Notes: generated from the letters alone by a model not told the origin. A DNA stretch of 64,000 nucleotides from Propionibacteriaceae bacterium (GCA_009782785.1 WRIJ01000002.1:124001-188000); one strand, 5' to 3'. Shown: positions 48,777 to 58,628, counted from the stretch's first letter. Numbers and translations: made by a program.

Positions 48777-48933
48777 GCTTGCGCGTACGTCAGGGCCACA
48801 GCTTGCCTATCAGCGAGCCTGCTCAGAGACTCCCATCCCAACCCGGCTTCTCGACCACAAAACCTCACCAACACCGTCATTTTCATGGAAATCAGCCAAC
48901 CCAAGCTCCTGTGCCCACTAGACTGATACTGCT

Positions 48934-51393
48934 ATGGCCACCGATGAACAACTCGCACCCCCAGTGCCTACAAAAAAGAGTGTGGGTATCCAAGATAAGC
49001 CGACGGAGTTTGTACGTAACCCTTCCGATCTCGTTGGCGTCATCGGCTGTGCATGCGGAATCGTCTTGGTGTGTGCGGCAGTCATTTTCGCTCACAACAC
49101 GACCTCAGGGATTTCTCAAGATGTCCGAGGTTTCGCCGTACTTCTGCAACGTCTCCTGTTTGCACCAGTAGCTGCCCTCGACACTTTGGTTATTCTTTTT
49201 CCACCCCTAGCTGTGGGTATCGATTTGCTTGTACGGCGCCATCCCCTGGTAGCCCTGCGTGGATTGCTTGGCGGCATTGCTGGGCTCATCTTGGCTATTG
49301 CTTCAGTGTTTCTCATCACGGCGGTTGCTCCCCAGTCGCTGCTCGCTGACCTGTCGATGCGTGTCGGTGGTGTTGATGTGGTGTCCATTCCGCCGCATAT
49401 CGCTGCGATTACAGCTCTGCTCACTGCTGTTGCTACACCAGTGAGCCGACGCTCCATCACCTGGTCGTGGAACCTGATGTGGGTCTCTGTGGTGGTGGGG
49501 GTTGTGACAGCCACCCAAACTTTGCCCGGAGTGGGGATCGCCCTGCTGTTGGGTCGCATGGCCGGGTACGCGATGAGGTACACCCTGGGGGTGGCTTCGC
49601 AACGCGCCTACGGCCAGGCACTTGTGGAAGGAATTCGCAGAGCAGGATTCGACCCGATCAGTCTTGACCGGGTCTCTGTGGTGAGGGTTGTCGAAACCTC
49701 CCGGACGCGCCCTGGCGTACAAAGCCCCCAATTCTTCCCCGACCATCGCCTCTATGTCATGCAGACCGCCTCGCAGGAGTTGTACAACGTCATCGTGTTG
49801 GATGGTGACCGCCAGATGATGAGTACGCTCAACCGCATGTGGCGTTTCCTTCGCTCGCGTGCCATTTCGGGGCGTACGATCGTGTCACTTCGCCAAACTG
49901 CGGAACGCACGGCACTGATTTCTTATTCTGCCCGTTCTGCTGGGGTACGAACACCAGCAGTACTTGCGATTGCTGAAGCTGCAGAATCGATGCTTATCAT
50001 TCGAGAAGCCACCCCAGCATCAGTCTCCTTTGCTGACCTTGAACCCACCCAGGTTACAGACAAGCTCCTGGACTCTATGTGGGACCAAATGCGTTTGGCG
50101 CATGGAAGCGGCGTCACTCATCGTGTCGTGACCCCTGACTGTTTTCGTGTCTCTCCAAGTGGAGGGAAGATCATCTCTACTCTTGGTTGGGAAGCGGGCG
50201 ATGTTGCCAGTTCGGAGCTTGCCCAGCGTATCGACCTCACCCAGATGATGGCAGTCATGGCCACGAAGGTGAGCCCTCAACGAATACTGGCCTCCGCTGG
50301 GCGCGTACTGGATGAAGAAGATCTGTCTGCTTTGGGGCCCCTCCTCCAGGTCCCTGCGATCCCGAAGCAGACCAGGGATTTGTTGAAAGACCCGAAAGCT
50401 TCTCTCGCACAGTTGCGCACCCGCTTGACCGAACGTCATCCTGATGCCCAAGTTGAACCTGAAAAGATTGTACGAGTTGGTGCGCGTAGTCTCATCATGA
50501 TCACCCTGGTCACTGTCGCACTGATCGTCATCCTCACCTCGTTTAATCTGGCTGAAATCGTTGAAGCAGTACGAAACTCTGACTGGCGTTGGGCTGTGGG
50601 TGCCTTCGGTATTGGCATGGTGGGTTTCCTTGGATCATCACTGACGATGGTGGCATTCTCACCAGTGAAGATCAACTATTGGCGGGCCTTGCTCTGCCAG
50701 GTGTCGACATCATTTATTGCAGTGGCCACACCGGTAGGGATAGGGCCAGCTGCCCTTAATGTCCGGTTCTTAACGAAGAAACGAGTATCAACTGCAGTGG
50801 CTGCAGCGACAGCTGCCTTGATCCAAGTGTCGAATGCTGTGGTGATTATTCTGGTTCTCGCCGTCTTGACAGCAGCCACAGGGACTAATCAAATCGCCTC
50901 AGTCCACATGAGTCCGGGGGTGCTCATTGCACTAATTTCGGTGGCGTTCGTTGTTGCAGTCATGGCGAGCATCCCACGTACTCGTGCATGGATGCTCACT
51001 CGAGTCTTGCCGATTCTTAAACAAACCTGGCCAAGGTTGGTGGAATTATTCTCCTCACCGACTCGCCTAGCTTTAGGGTTGTTGGGACATCTCGTCTTCA
51101 CTCTGTGCTACGTGTTGGCTTTGCAGTGGACCGTGTACGCGTTCGGGCTCGAGATTTCTTTCTTCGGTGCTGCCTTAGTGTATGTGGTCGGTTTCCTCGC
51201 AGGATCGGCCATCCCGACTCCAGGTGGTCTCGGCCCTATTGAGGTGGCTTTGTCGGCTGCTCTGGTTTCGTTGGGTATTAACCCTGGTGTGGCAGCTTCG
51301 ATCGTACTGCTCTTCCGTTTTGTCACGTACTGGATCCGTATCCCCATCGGATGGCTGACATACAAGACTGCCGAAAGACTCGGGGACCTTTAA
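48934..51393 (+). CDS. Flippase-like membrane protein with kinase-like domain (LPG-synthase TM family)
   Basis: The 819-residue protein has N-terminal membrane helices (residues 30-210), a soluble kinase-like domain (about 220-500), and a C-terminal block of eight or so helices with VATPVGIGPAALNVRFLTKKR and AIPTPGGLGPIEVALSAAL, the UPF0104/MprF transport signature. In the kinase-like domain the HGDxxPxN loop reads THRVVTPDCFRV, with Val at the catalytic Asp position, so it is probably a pseudokinase. The protein likely moves a lipid-linked substrate across the membrane. mnmA overlaps its 3' end by 4 bp, convergently. Confidence 0.82.
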   Translation: MATDEQLAPPVPTKKSVGIQDKPTEFVRNPSDLVGVIGCACGIVLVCAAVIFAHNTTSGISQDVRGFAVLLQRLLFAPVAALDTLVILFPPLAVGIDLLVRRHPLVALRGLLGGIAGLILAIASVFLITAVAPQSLLADLSMRVGGVDVVSIPPHIAAITALLTAVATPVSRRSITWSWNLMWVSVVVGVVTATQTLPGVGIALLLGRMAGYAMRYTLGVASQRAYGQALVEGIRRAGFDPISLDRVSVVRVVETSRTRPGVQSPQFFPDHRLYVMQTASQELYNVIVLDGDRQMMSTLNRMWRFLRSRAISGRTIVSLRQTAERTALISYSARSAGVRTPAVLAIAEAAESMLIIREATPASVSFADLEPTQVTDKLLDSMWDQMRLAHGSGVTHRVVTPDCFRVSPSGGKIISTLGWEAGDVASSELAQRIDLTQMMAVMATKVSPQRILASAGRVLDEEDLSALGPLLQVPAIPKQTRDLLKDPKASLAQLRTRLTERHPDAQVEPEKIVRVGARSLIMITLVTVALIVILTSFNLAEIVEAVRNSDWRWAVGAFGIGMVGFLGSSLTMVAFSPVKINYWRALLCQVSTSFIAVATPVGIGPAALNVRFLTKKRVSTAVAAATAALIQVSNAVVIILVLAVLTAATGTNQIASVHMSPGVLIALISVAFVVAVMASIPRTRAWMLTRVLPILKQTWPRLVELFSSPTRLALGLLGHLVFTLCYVLALQWTVYAFGLEISFFGAALVYVVGFLAGSAIPTPGGLGPIEVALSAALVSLGINPGVAASIVLLFRFVTYWIRIPIGWLTYKTAERLGDL

Positions 51394-52655
51394 CGAGACT
51401 CGGGTCCCCTGCGAGTAGACGATGTGGCATCGATCACCACAGACCCAATGACCCGTGTGCCGTCATATATCACTGCCGATTGCCCACAAGCAATACCGAA
51501 CCCAGGGGTATGAAGTCTGATCGTGACCTGGCCATCATGTTGGCTCACGCTTGCAGGGACTTCCCTTGCATGGGCACGCAGTTGTACGGTCGCTTCGAAG
51601 TCCTGATTGGGGGTTTCGCCGCACCACTGCACCCGTGATCCGCTGACTGCGGTGACCGCAAGATCCTCACGAGGGCCAACCACCACCACATTGTTGTCTG
51701 GTTGAATACCCACAACATACCGTGGCTGCCCATTGTCAGCAGGAACTCCTAACCGCAGTCCTTTGCGCTGCCCAATAGTGTAGGAGAAAAACCCCCTATG
51801 ATTGCCCACAACTGCCCCAGTAGTGTCGCGAATCTCTCCGCTGCGCGGTCCAAGTTTGGAGGCCAAAAACCCGGAGGTGTCACCATCGGGAATAAAACAA
51901 ATGTCGAGAGAATCGGGGCGCTGCGCCACATCAAATCCCCGGTCGCGAGCCTCGGAGCGTACCTCAGCTTTGAGTGAATTCCCTAAGGGAAATAGGCAAT
52001 GCTGCAACTGCTCTTGAGTGAGTACGCTCAGAACATAGCTCTGGTCTTTCGCCATGTCTCGACCGCGATGAAGCTCAACCGTGTGGCCATCGCGGGTCAC
52101 TAACCGCGCATAGTGTCCAGTGATGACACCATTGAAACCTCGCTTGATTGCACGGTCACAGACAGCAGCAAACTTCACCAATTCGTTGCATCGCAAGCAA
52201 GGGTTGGGGGTGCGGCCACGTGCGTACTCTTCAACAAAATTGTCCATGACCTCACGGCGGAATTGCTCCGTGAAATCCCAGACCTCGAATTCAATACCCA
52301 AATGTTCTGCAGTACGGCGGGCATAGTCCACGCTGGTTGGGGTGTCTGGTGGACCCTGCGAGTCGCGGAGCCCGTGCTGCGGAGCCCGCCAAGGCGACTC
52401 GCAGTGCTCCGCAGGGTGACGGGTGGGGGGTTCGGTGGCACTCCTTCCCCTGTCATCCTGCGCACTGTTGCCCCTGTCATCCTGCGGAGCGAAGCGACTC
52501 GCAGGATCCATAGTCGCACACGGAAAAGATTTCCCCCCACCACTGGGAGCGAGAAGAAGATGGACCCCCACCACCTCGTGCCCTTCCTCAATGGCGCGCC
52601 CGGCAGCCACTGCGGAGTCAACCCCACCAGAGAGGGCGGCAATATACGTGCCCAT
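51390..52655 (-). CDS. mnmA: tRNA-specific 2-thiouridylase with an in-frame repeat insertion
   Basis: The enzyme thiolates U34 in tRNA for Lys, Glu and Gln. ALSGGVDSAVAAGRA near residue 8 is the PP-loop, TPNPCLRCNELVKF near 153 holds one catalytic Cys, LDICFIPDGDTSGFL near 252 the other, and YTIGQRKGLRLG follows. The 421-residue length exceeds the usual 360-370. About 58 residues at positions 45-103 are encoded by copies of the palindromic repeat and read as low-complexity sequence. The frame stays open through it and the active-site residues are kept, so the enzyme may still work. Confidence 0.92.
   Translation of the reverse strand: MGTYIAALSGGVDSAVAAGRAIEEGHEVVGVHLLLAPSGGGKSFPCATMDPASRFAPQDDRGNSAQDDRGRSATEPPTRHPAEHCESPWRAPQHGLRDSQGPPDTPTSVDYARRTAEHLGIEFEVWDFTEQFRREVMDNFVEEYARGRTPNPCLRCNELVKFAAVCDRAIKRGFNGVITGHYARLVTRDGHTVELHRGRDMAKDQSYVLSVLTQEQLQHCLFPLGNSLKAEVRSEARDRGFDVAQRPDSLDICFIPDGDTSGFLASKLGPRSGEIRDTTGAVVGNHRGFFSYTIGQRKGLRLGVPADNGQPRYVVGIQPDNNVVVVGPREDLAVTAVSGSRVQWCGETPNQDFEATVQLRAHAREVPASVSQHDGQVTIRLHTPGFGIACGQSAVIYDGTRVIGSVVIDATSSTRRGPESR
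52351..52508. repeat. Palindromic repeats inserted in mnmA
   Basis: Two full copies (52351-52420, and 52477-52508 with CTGCGGAGCGAAGCGACTCGCAG) and one partial copy (52452-52475) lie inside the coding region of mnmA without breaking the frame. The same elements are otherwise intergenic in the window. Confidence 0.88.
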
Positions 52656-52758
52656 CGGATGATCCTTGTCTGCGGAAGTGGTTATTCACCTGGAATAGTA
52701 CTCTAGAATGAAGCGGACGCAGGCACCCTGGAGGCCAGGAAGAAGAAGGAGGAGGCAC

Positions 52759-53865
52759 ATGCGCAAGAAAAAGATACTATTCCTCTTTTCTGATACTGGG
52801 GGAGGCCATCGCGCCCCCACTAATGCCATGATTCAAGCCCTCGAAGCCGAATACCCCGGACAGTACGACACCCAAATGATCGACTTCTTGAGGTACCTTC
52901 CTGCCCCGTTCAAGAACTCCCCAGAACTCTACCCTTCACTGTCACGGATGAAAGCAATCTGGAAAGTATCCTATGAATCCATGAATGGTCCGGTCCGTTC
53001 ACGGGCAGCAACCCAGATCGCTTATCCCTATGTTCGCAAAGCAATCACTCGGTTGCTCGACGACAATCCGGCGGACATGATTGTGTCCGTCCATCCCTTG
53101 TCGAACGCGATGATTCCCCGAGTACTCAAAAAGAACCCAATCCCGTTCATCACAATGGTCACTGATCTGGTGTCCACCCACGTCTTCTGGTATTCCACGC
53201 GCTCCGACATGATCATCGTACCCACCGTACAAGCCAAGAATCGCGGGATTCGACTTGGCATCCCAGCTCAGCGCATGCAAGTGGTGGGATTACCCGTCTC
53301 CCAAACTTTCAACGCCGTTACTGAATCCAAGGAAGACATCAAGAAACAGCTTGGCTGGGATGGCCTGACCGTACTGCTCGTTGGAGGTGGCGACGGCATG
53401 GGCCCAGTACGCAAGGTTGCACGTGCAATCAACGATAGTGGACTGCCGATATCACTAGCAGTGGTCTGTGGCCGAAATGAGTCGCTGTTGGAGGATCTTC
53501 ACAGCCTCAACTGGAAGATCCCTCATCATCTGTACGGATTCGTTTCCGACATGCCGCAATACATGACGGCGGCTGATATTTTCGTGACCAAAGCTGGGGC
53601 TAACTCTGTGTCCGAGGCTTTCATTTGTGGGCTTCCCACCATCATCTACTCCTACCTTCCTGGTCAAGAAGTGGGCAATGTTGACTATGTTCTCGATGGG
53701 GGAGCAGGAACGTACGCAGCAACTCCAACCCAAGTGGTCGAAGACATTCGTACCCTCGTTGACGACGATGCGGCCCGCGAGAAAATGGCTGCTGCCAGCC
53801 TTGCCCTTGCGCGTCCAGATGCTTCCCGCGACATCGTACGGTTGCTCGCCCAACAACTCTCGTGA
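52759..53865 (+). CDS. MGDG-synthase/UgtP-family glycosyltransferase
   Basis: The 368-residue GT28 protein starts KKKILFLFSDTGGGHRAPTNAM, the acceptor-domain signature of diacylglycerol glycosyltransferases. VLLVGGGDGMGPVRKVARAI near residue 208 and the donor site GFVSDMPQYMTAADIFVTKAGANSVSEAF near 262 follow. Relatives add galactose or glucose to diacylglycerol. It has the ribosome binding site AAGGAGGAGG and is divergent from mnmA. Its presence with the lipid operon suggests active polar-lipid diversity. Confidence 0.88.
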   Translation: MRKKKILFLFSDTGGGHRAPTNAMIQALEAEYPGQYDTQMIDFLRYLPAPFKNSPELYPSLSRMKAIWKVSYESMNGPVRSRAATQIAYPYVRKAITRLLDDNPADMIVSVHPLSNAMIPRVLKKNPIPFITMVTDLVSTHVFWYSTRSDMIIVPTVQAKNRGIRLGIPAQRMQVVGLPVSQTFNAVTESKEDIKKQLGWDGLTVLLVGGGDGMGPVRKVARAINDSGLPISLAVVCGRNESLLEDLHSLNWKIPHHLYGFVSDMPQYMTAADIFVTKAGANSVSEAFICGLPTIIYSYLPGQEVGNVDYVLDGGAGTYAATPTQVVEDIRTLVDDDAAREKMAAASLALARPDASRDIVRLLAQQLS

Positions 53866-53994
53866 CCCAGACTGATCGCAGTTTTCCAGTGGGGGAAATC
53901 GGCTCACCACAACCGCTTCGGGTTAGTTCTGGTGGACAGGTTTGAGGGAACCAGAATTAACCCTCTACGATTAGTCCGTTAAAAAGGAGTAAAG

Positions 53995-55197
53995 ATGTCC
54001 AACTTTTCTGCGCTCGCGATGGCACCGCGAGACCCGATCATGGGAATGACGGAAGCGTTCTTGCACGATCCCTCCCCAGCCAAAGTGAACTTGGGGGTCG
54101 GGGTTTATCTCGATGAATCAGGGAAGGTGCCCTTATTATCCTGTGTGAGTGAAGCAGAAAAGGAACTCACCTCCACATCACGTCCTCGCTCCTACCTGCC
54201 CATGCCTGGGATGGAGGAGTACAATCTCGCCAACCAGGAACTCGTTTTTGGGCCCTCCAGTGTGGCGGTCAGTGAGGGCCGTGTGGCGAGTCTGCAATCT
54301 GTGGCTGGCACTGGTGCTCTGCGTGTGGGAGCGGGATTATTGGCTCTGGCATCACCCAAGGCGACAGTGTTGCTGTCGAATCCATCATGGGAGAACCACG
54401 AATTGATTTTCACCCGTGCAGGGTTCACAGTGGGGTCGTACCGTTACTATGACTCGACTACTGGTGGTGTGGATGTGGCTGGGATGCTTGAGGATCTTCG
54501 CCAAGCACCTGCCGGTACGATTGTTGTCCTTCATGCTTGCTGCCATAATCCAACCGGATGTGATTTAACACCTGCCGATTGGGATCAGGTCCTAGAAGTC
54601 GTACGTGAACGTGAGCTGATGCCTTTCCTGGATATGGCCTATCAAGGATTGGCGTACGGCCTAGAAGAGGATCGGTATGCGGTGACCTTGTTTGCCAGCA
54701 GTGGGATTCCTTTTGTGGTGGCGAACTCTTTCTCTAAGAACTTTGCACTGTACGGGGAGCGAGTAGGTGGAATCCATTTTGCTGCCCGTGATTCTGAAGA
54801 AGCTGGGCGCGTCATGTCACAAGCAAAGATTGTTGTCCGCTCGTTGTATTCGAATCCACCCACTCATGGGGCTGCCCTCGTGTCAACGATTCTCGGATCA
54901 TCTCAGCTGCGTGGCCTGTGGGAGCAGGAGCTTTCCGCTATGAGGGATCGCATCAAAAAGATGAGGGAGGCGTTCCGCAGTGGCCTCGAATCAGCAGGGA
55001 TTACTCGCGACTTGAGTTTCATCACCACCCAAGAGGGCTTGTTTTCTTATTCTGGCTTGTCAGCTGAACAGATGGGTCGGTTGCGCGAAGAGTTCCATGT
55101 GTATGGTCTCGATTCGGGGCGTCTATGTGTCGCTGGGCTCAACGAATCCAATATGGACTACGTGGTGTCTTCCGTGGCAACAGTGATGGGTTCCTAG
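53995..55197 (+). CDS. Class I aromatic/aspartate aminotransferase
   Basis: The 400-residue protein resembles AspC/TyrB: DPIMGMTEAFLHDPSPAKVNLGVGVYLDE near the start, HACCHNPTGCDLTP near 180, FLDMAYQGLAYGLEED, and the PLP lysine in NSFSKNFALYGERVG near residue 249. Substrate range (aspartate or aromatic amino acids) cannot be settled from sequence. The ribosome binding site AAAGGAG is clear. Confidence 0.9.
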   Translation: MSNFSALAMAPRDPIMGMTEAFLHDPSPAKVNLGVGVYLDESGKVPLLSCVSEAEKELTSTSRPRSYLPMPGMEEYNLANQELVFGPSSVAVSEGRVASLQSVAGTGALRVGAGLLALASPKATVLLSNPSWENHELIFTRAGFTVGSYRYYDSTTGGVDVAGMLEDLRQAPAGTIVVLHACCHNPTGCDLTPADWDQVLEVVRERELMPFLDMAYQGLAYGLEEDRYAVTLFASSGIPFVVANSFSKNFALYGERVGGIHFAARDSEEAGRVMSQAKIVVRSLYSNPPTHGAALVSTILGSSQLRGLWEQELSAMRDRIKKMREAFRSGLESAGITRDLSFITTQEGLFSYSGLSAEQMGRLREEFHVYGLDSGRLCVAGLNESNMDYVVSSVATVMGS

Positions 55198-55231
55198 TGG
55201 TCGTCCCACCTTGAGCACTGTTCGCATAGTG

Positions 55232-55257
55232 AGTAAGCGGTCATGATGACCGTTATC
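55232..55257. terminator. Imperfect palindrome after the aminotransferase gene
   Basis: AAGCGGTCATGATGACCGTT shares its core with the 39-nt palindrome at 21522. A short stem without T run could act as terminator or as a binding site. Confidence 0.4.
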
Positions 55258-55330
55258 TGTCTACACGACCAAGATGTTGGGCGCGAAGATGCTAAGAGAG
55301 GGTCATCACCGGTAGAGTAGACGAGCACAT

Positions 55331-55409
55331 TCCCCGGTTGGTCTTCCGGCAGGGCCCGCCTGACTTTGAATCAGGATTAGCGAAGTAGGTTCGACTCCTA
55401 CCCGGGGAA
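55331..55409 (+). tRNA. tRNA-Gln (TTG)
   Basis: The acceptor arms TCCCCGG and CCGGGGA pair, the anticodon stem CCTGA/TCAGG encloses the loop CTTTGAA with anticodon TTG, and the T arm is GTAGGTTCGACTCCTAC. CCA is not encoded. The location before glmU is conserved in actinobacteria. Confidence 0.95.
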
Positions 55410-55410
55410 C

Positions 55411-55622
55411 GAGATTGTCCGTCGAATAGAGATTGTCCGTCGAATAGTGCGCTGGCGCGCACTATCCTCCGGCCAAACGCATACTGTAGTGCAGTGGTTT
55501 GATATGCGATTGGATGCGGATAACTGCTGGCGCGTCAGATCAAACTCTGCTCCGGCCAGATAGTTGATCTAGGGCTGTGGTTAGGTATGCAGTTGGGTGC
55601 GGGCCCCCGGCCAAACGCATAC
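55411..55622. repeat. Composite inverted repeat, left arm
   Basis: Block 1 (55411-55486, 76 nt) is the exact reverse complement of 58964-59039 and contains two tandem GAGATTGTCCGTCGAATA units plus a GC-rich near-palindrome. Block 2 (55527-55622, 96 nt) is the reverse complement of 58785-58880 with one mismatch. The arms enclose glmU and prs. Confidence 0.9.
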
Positions 55623-55851
55623 CCACTTTCGTCATTCTGCGGAGCGAAGCGACTCGCAAGCAAGGAATCAGCAATCACCACTGTACGGAGTCTGTTAGTG
55701 GTGAGTGCATAGGGCTGTGGTTAGGTATGCAGTTGGGTGCGGGCCCCAGGCCAAACGCATACCCACTTTCGTCATTCTGCGGAGCGAAGCGACTCGCAGA
55801 ATCCAGAATCAGCAATCACCACTGTACGGAGTCTGTTAGTGGTGAGTGCAT
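55571..55851 (+). repeat. 140-bp tandem duplication
   Basis: Units 55571-55710 and 55711-55851 are nearly identical, each starting AGGGCTGTGGTTAGGTATGC and containing one palindromic repeat. They differ by a few bases, one stretch being inside the repeat. Confidence 0.88.
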
Positions 55852-55885
55852 CCGATAGACTCACTATCGCGCTTGATGTGATATC

Positions 55886-55964
55886 TTGACCCTGCGACTT
55901 CGCGCAGGGTGACGTTAACCCTGTCATTCTGCGCAGCGCGCCAGCGCGACTCGCAGAATCTAGA
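55886..55964. repeat. Two palindromic repeats before glmU
   Basis: A short form (GACCCTGCGACTTCGCGCAG) at 55889 and a long form with an extra GCGCGCCAGCGCG loop at 55925 lie in tandem. No gene is supported between the tRNA and glmU. Confidence 0.8.
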
Positions 55965-56115
55965 TATGACAGTTCCTACCTAGCCAACCCTCGGTAGTAA
56001 ATGATTTCCTTGAATCAACTCGCTAGGATGGTGGAGTACCACATGTTCTCGATTCACTTTGGTTCGCTTGACTCCCGTGAAAACCTCGAGAGCACAGACT
56101 CGAAAGTACGGTGTG

Positions 56116-57612
56116 ATGGGTGAGCGTGATTCTTCGGTAGCGGCCGTCATTGTTCTCGCGGCAGGAAGCGGTACGCGGATGAAGTCGTGTACATCGAAAC
56201 TCTTGCATCCCCTCTGTGGCAAACCACTCCTCTCATGGGCACTCGGTGCTGCTGAAGGTGTAGCCCCACAGAATCTCGTCGTCGTGATTGGCCACTTGAG
56301 GGAACAGGTGGAAGCCCACCTCAACGAGATTGCCCCCCACGTACTGACCGCTGTTCAAGAAACCCAGGATGGAACTGGCCATGCAGTACGCTGCGCCATG
56401 GAGGTCCTTGAAGGAATTACCGGTGATATTGTTGTGACCTATGGTGATGTACCCATGCTCACTGCTGACACGCTGCGGCGCCTAGTCAACACCCACCGCC
56501 AACGCTCGAACGCCATGACTATCATGACATCAATCCTCGACAATCCGACAGGGTACGGACGCATCCTTCGCGCTGGGGATGAGATTACTGGGGTTGTTGA
56601 GGAGCGTGATGCTGACGACGCTCAAAAAGCTATTAAAGAAACCAATGCGGGTATCTATGTTTTTGATGCGGATCTTCTTCGTGAAGGTCTCGCCCATCTG
56701 TCCCCCGACAATGACCAGCATCAGCTTTATCTCACTGATGTGGTGGGGTACGCCTGTAGTCACGGGCATCGCGTCGGAGCGTACCTTGAAAAGGATCATT
56801 GGCAGACAGAAGGGATCAACGATCGTACCCAACTCGCTGCGATGTCGAAAGAAGTCAATCACCGCATCGTCCACGGTTGGATGCTGGAAGGGGTCACTGT
56901 CATTGATCCGGCAACAACATGGATCGAAGCAGGAGTCTCTATAGAGCCTGATGTGGTGTTGTGGCCAGGTACGATCCTTGCTGGCGCGACCTCGATAGCT
57001 GCCGGAGCTGTCATTGGCCCAGACACCCGTTTAACGGATGTGGAGGTCGGTCGTGGTGCCCACGTGGTCCGCTCAGAGGCCACCCTCGCTGTCATTGGTG
57101 ATGAGGCAAACGTGGGTCCGTACTCCTATCTTCGACCTGGTACGACGTTGGGCGAATCCGGCAAGATTGGGGCGTACGTGGAAACCAAGAATGCTCAGAT
57201 AGGTCCAACAGCGAAAGTACCCCATCTCACCTATTGTGGTGATGCGGTCATTGGAGCGGGTACGAATGTTGGTGCCGGAACCATTTTTGCCAACTATGAC
57301 AGCAAAGCTAAACATGTGACCACAGTGGGGAGCAATGCTTTCATCGGATCACACAGTGTGCTCGTGGCCCCTTTGACGATTGGTGATGATTCTTTTGTTG
57401 CTGCTGGCTCAGCTCTCACTGGTGATGTTGGGGAAGGGGAGCTCGCTGTTGCTCGTGGGCGCCAACGCAATATTCCTGGATGGGTGCAAGCATTTAGGCA
57501 GCGTGCACGGAACAAGAAGAGTTCACCACCGCAACCCACTGTCAACAATCCCAGCGATGAGCAGACCCCTAGCGCAGCCCCATCGTCAACAACCGCGAGC
57601 CCCAAGGAGTGA
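56116..57612 (+). CDS. glmU: Bifunctional N-acetylglucosamine-1-phosphate uridyltransferase / glucosamine-1-phosphate acetyltransferase
   Basis: The 498-residue enzyme makes UDP-N-acetylglucosamine for peptidoglycan. The uridyltransferase domain starts VIVLAAGSGTRMKS near residue 10, with QDGTGHAVRCAM and VTYGDVPML following. The beta-helix acetyltransferase domain has PYSYLRPGTTLG, VETKNAQIG and GDDSFVAAGSALTGDV, with a Ser/Pro-rich C-terminal tail. The ATG at 56116 fits the family; upstream codons to 56059 are unconserved. It is coupled to prs, as usual in actinobacteria. Confidence 0.96.
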   Translation: MGERDSSVAAVIVLAAGSGTRMKSCTSKLLHPLCGKPLLSWALGAAEGVAPQNLVVVIGHLREQVEAHLNEIAPHVLTAVQETQDGTGHAVRCAMEVLEGITGDIVVTYGDVPMLTADTLRRLVNTHRQRSNAMTIMTSILDNPTGYGRILRAGDEITGVVEERDADDAQKAIKETNAGIYVFDADLLREGLAHLSPDNDQHQLYLTDVVGYACSHGHRVGAYLEKDHWQTEGINDRTQLAAMSKEVNHRIVHGWMLEGVTVIDPATTWIEAGVSIEPDVVLWPGTILAGATSIAAGAVIGPDTRLTDVEVGRGAHVVRSEATLAVIGDEANVGPYSYLRPGTTLGESGKIGAYVETKNAQIGPTAKVPHLTYCGDAVIGAGTNVGAGTIFANYDSKAKHVTTVGSNAFIGSHSVLVAPLTIGDDSFVAAGSALTGDVGEGELAVARGRQRNIPGWVQAFRQRARNKKSSPPQPTVNNPSDEQTPSAAPSSTTASPKE

Positions 57613-57614
57613 TC

Positions 57615-58589
57615 GTGTCGGATCTTCACAAGAAGGATGTCAAGCATTTGATGCTATTCGCGGGAAGGTCACACCCTCAACTCGCGACAGAGATCGCTGA
57701 CCTGCTCGGTACCGAGATCGTACCTTCGCGAGCTGTGACCTATGCCAATTCAGAGATTTATGTACGTTTTATGGAGTCAGTACGCGGGTGTGATGCTTTC
57801 GTGATTCAAGCTCACACTGCGCCGGTCAACGATTGGCTCATGGAACAACTCGTCATGGTGGATGCTCTCAAAAGGGCATCGGCTAAGCGCATCACGGTCG
57901 TGTCACCGTTCTATCCGTACGCACGCCAAGACAAGAAGCATGCGGGCCGTGAACCTATCTCTGCCCGATTAGTAGCGGACCTGTATCGTGCAGCGGGAGC
58001 GACCCGTGTGATGAGTGTCGACCTTCACGCTTCGCAGATCCAGGGGTTCTTTGATGGGCCTGTCGATCATCTCTATGGTCTGCCGATTCTCGCCGACTAT
58101 GTTAAAGAGAATTACGACCCGGAAAACTTTGTTGTTGTATCCCCCGACGCGGGGAGGGTGCGAATGGCTGACATGTGGTCGGATAAGATCGGATGCCCGT
58201 TGGCTATCATTCACAAACGCCGTGATCCGAATGTGGCCCATACTGTGTCAGTCCATGAGGTGGTTGGTGACGTTGAAGGAAAAACCTGCCTCCTGGTGGA
58301 TGACATGATCGATACTGCCGGTACGATCTGTTTGGCTGCTGAAGCGTTGAAGGCACAAGGAGCGGGGAAGGTGATTGCTGCAGCGACACACCCGGTGCTG
58401 TCTGGTCCTGCAGCTGAGCGTCTTAATCGGTCGGCTTTTGAGGAGATCATTGTCACGAATACGTTGCCGATTGATCCGAATGTACGGATCGACAAACTGA
58501 CTGTGCTGTCGATTGCCCCGCTCTTGGCCAAAGCCATCAAAGCTGTCTTCTTGGATGGGTCGGTCGCGGCCCTCATGGATGAACAATAA
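57615..58589 (+). CDS. prs: Ribose-phosphate pyrophosphokinase
   Basis: The 324-residue enzyme makes PRPP from ribose 5-phosphate and ATP. The pyrophosphate and metal loop MSVDLHASQIQGFFDG near 135 and the PRPP motif CLLVDDMIDTAGTI near 227 are intact. The GTG at 57615 is preferred over that at 57609 because AAGGAG has a 5-nt spacing to it. It is translationally linked to glmU, and purD/purB lie further downstream. Confidence 0.95.
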   Translation: MSDLHKKDVKHLMLFAGRSHPQLATEIADLLGTEIVPSRAVTYANSEIYVRFMESVRGCDAFVIQAHTAPVNDWLMEQLVMVDALKRASAKRITVVSPFYPYARQDKKHAGREPISARLVADLYRAAGATRVMSVDLHASQIQGFFDGPVDHLYGLPILADYVKENYDPENFVVVSPDAGRVRMADMWSDKIGCPLAIIHKRRDPNVAHTVSVHEVVGDVEGKTCLLVDDMIDTAGTICLAAEALKAQGAGKVIAAATHPVLSGPAAERLNRSAFEEIIVTNTLPIDPNVRIDKLTVLSIAPLLAKAIKAVFLDGSVAALMDEQ

Positions 58590-58628
58590 TCTGTCCGGAG
58601 GTTAGTGCGCTGGCGTCACCCCCCCGCG

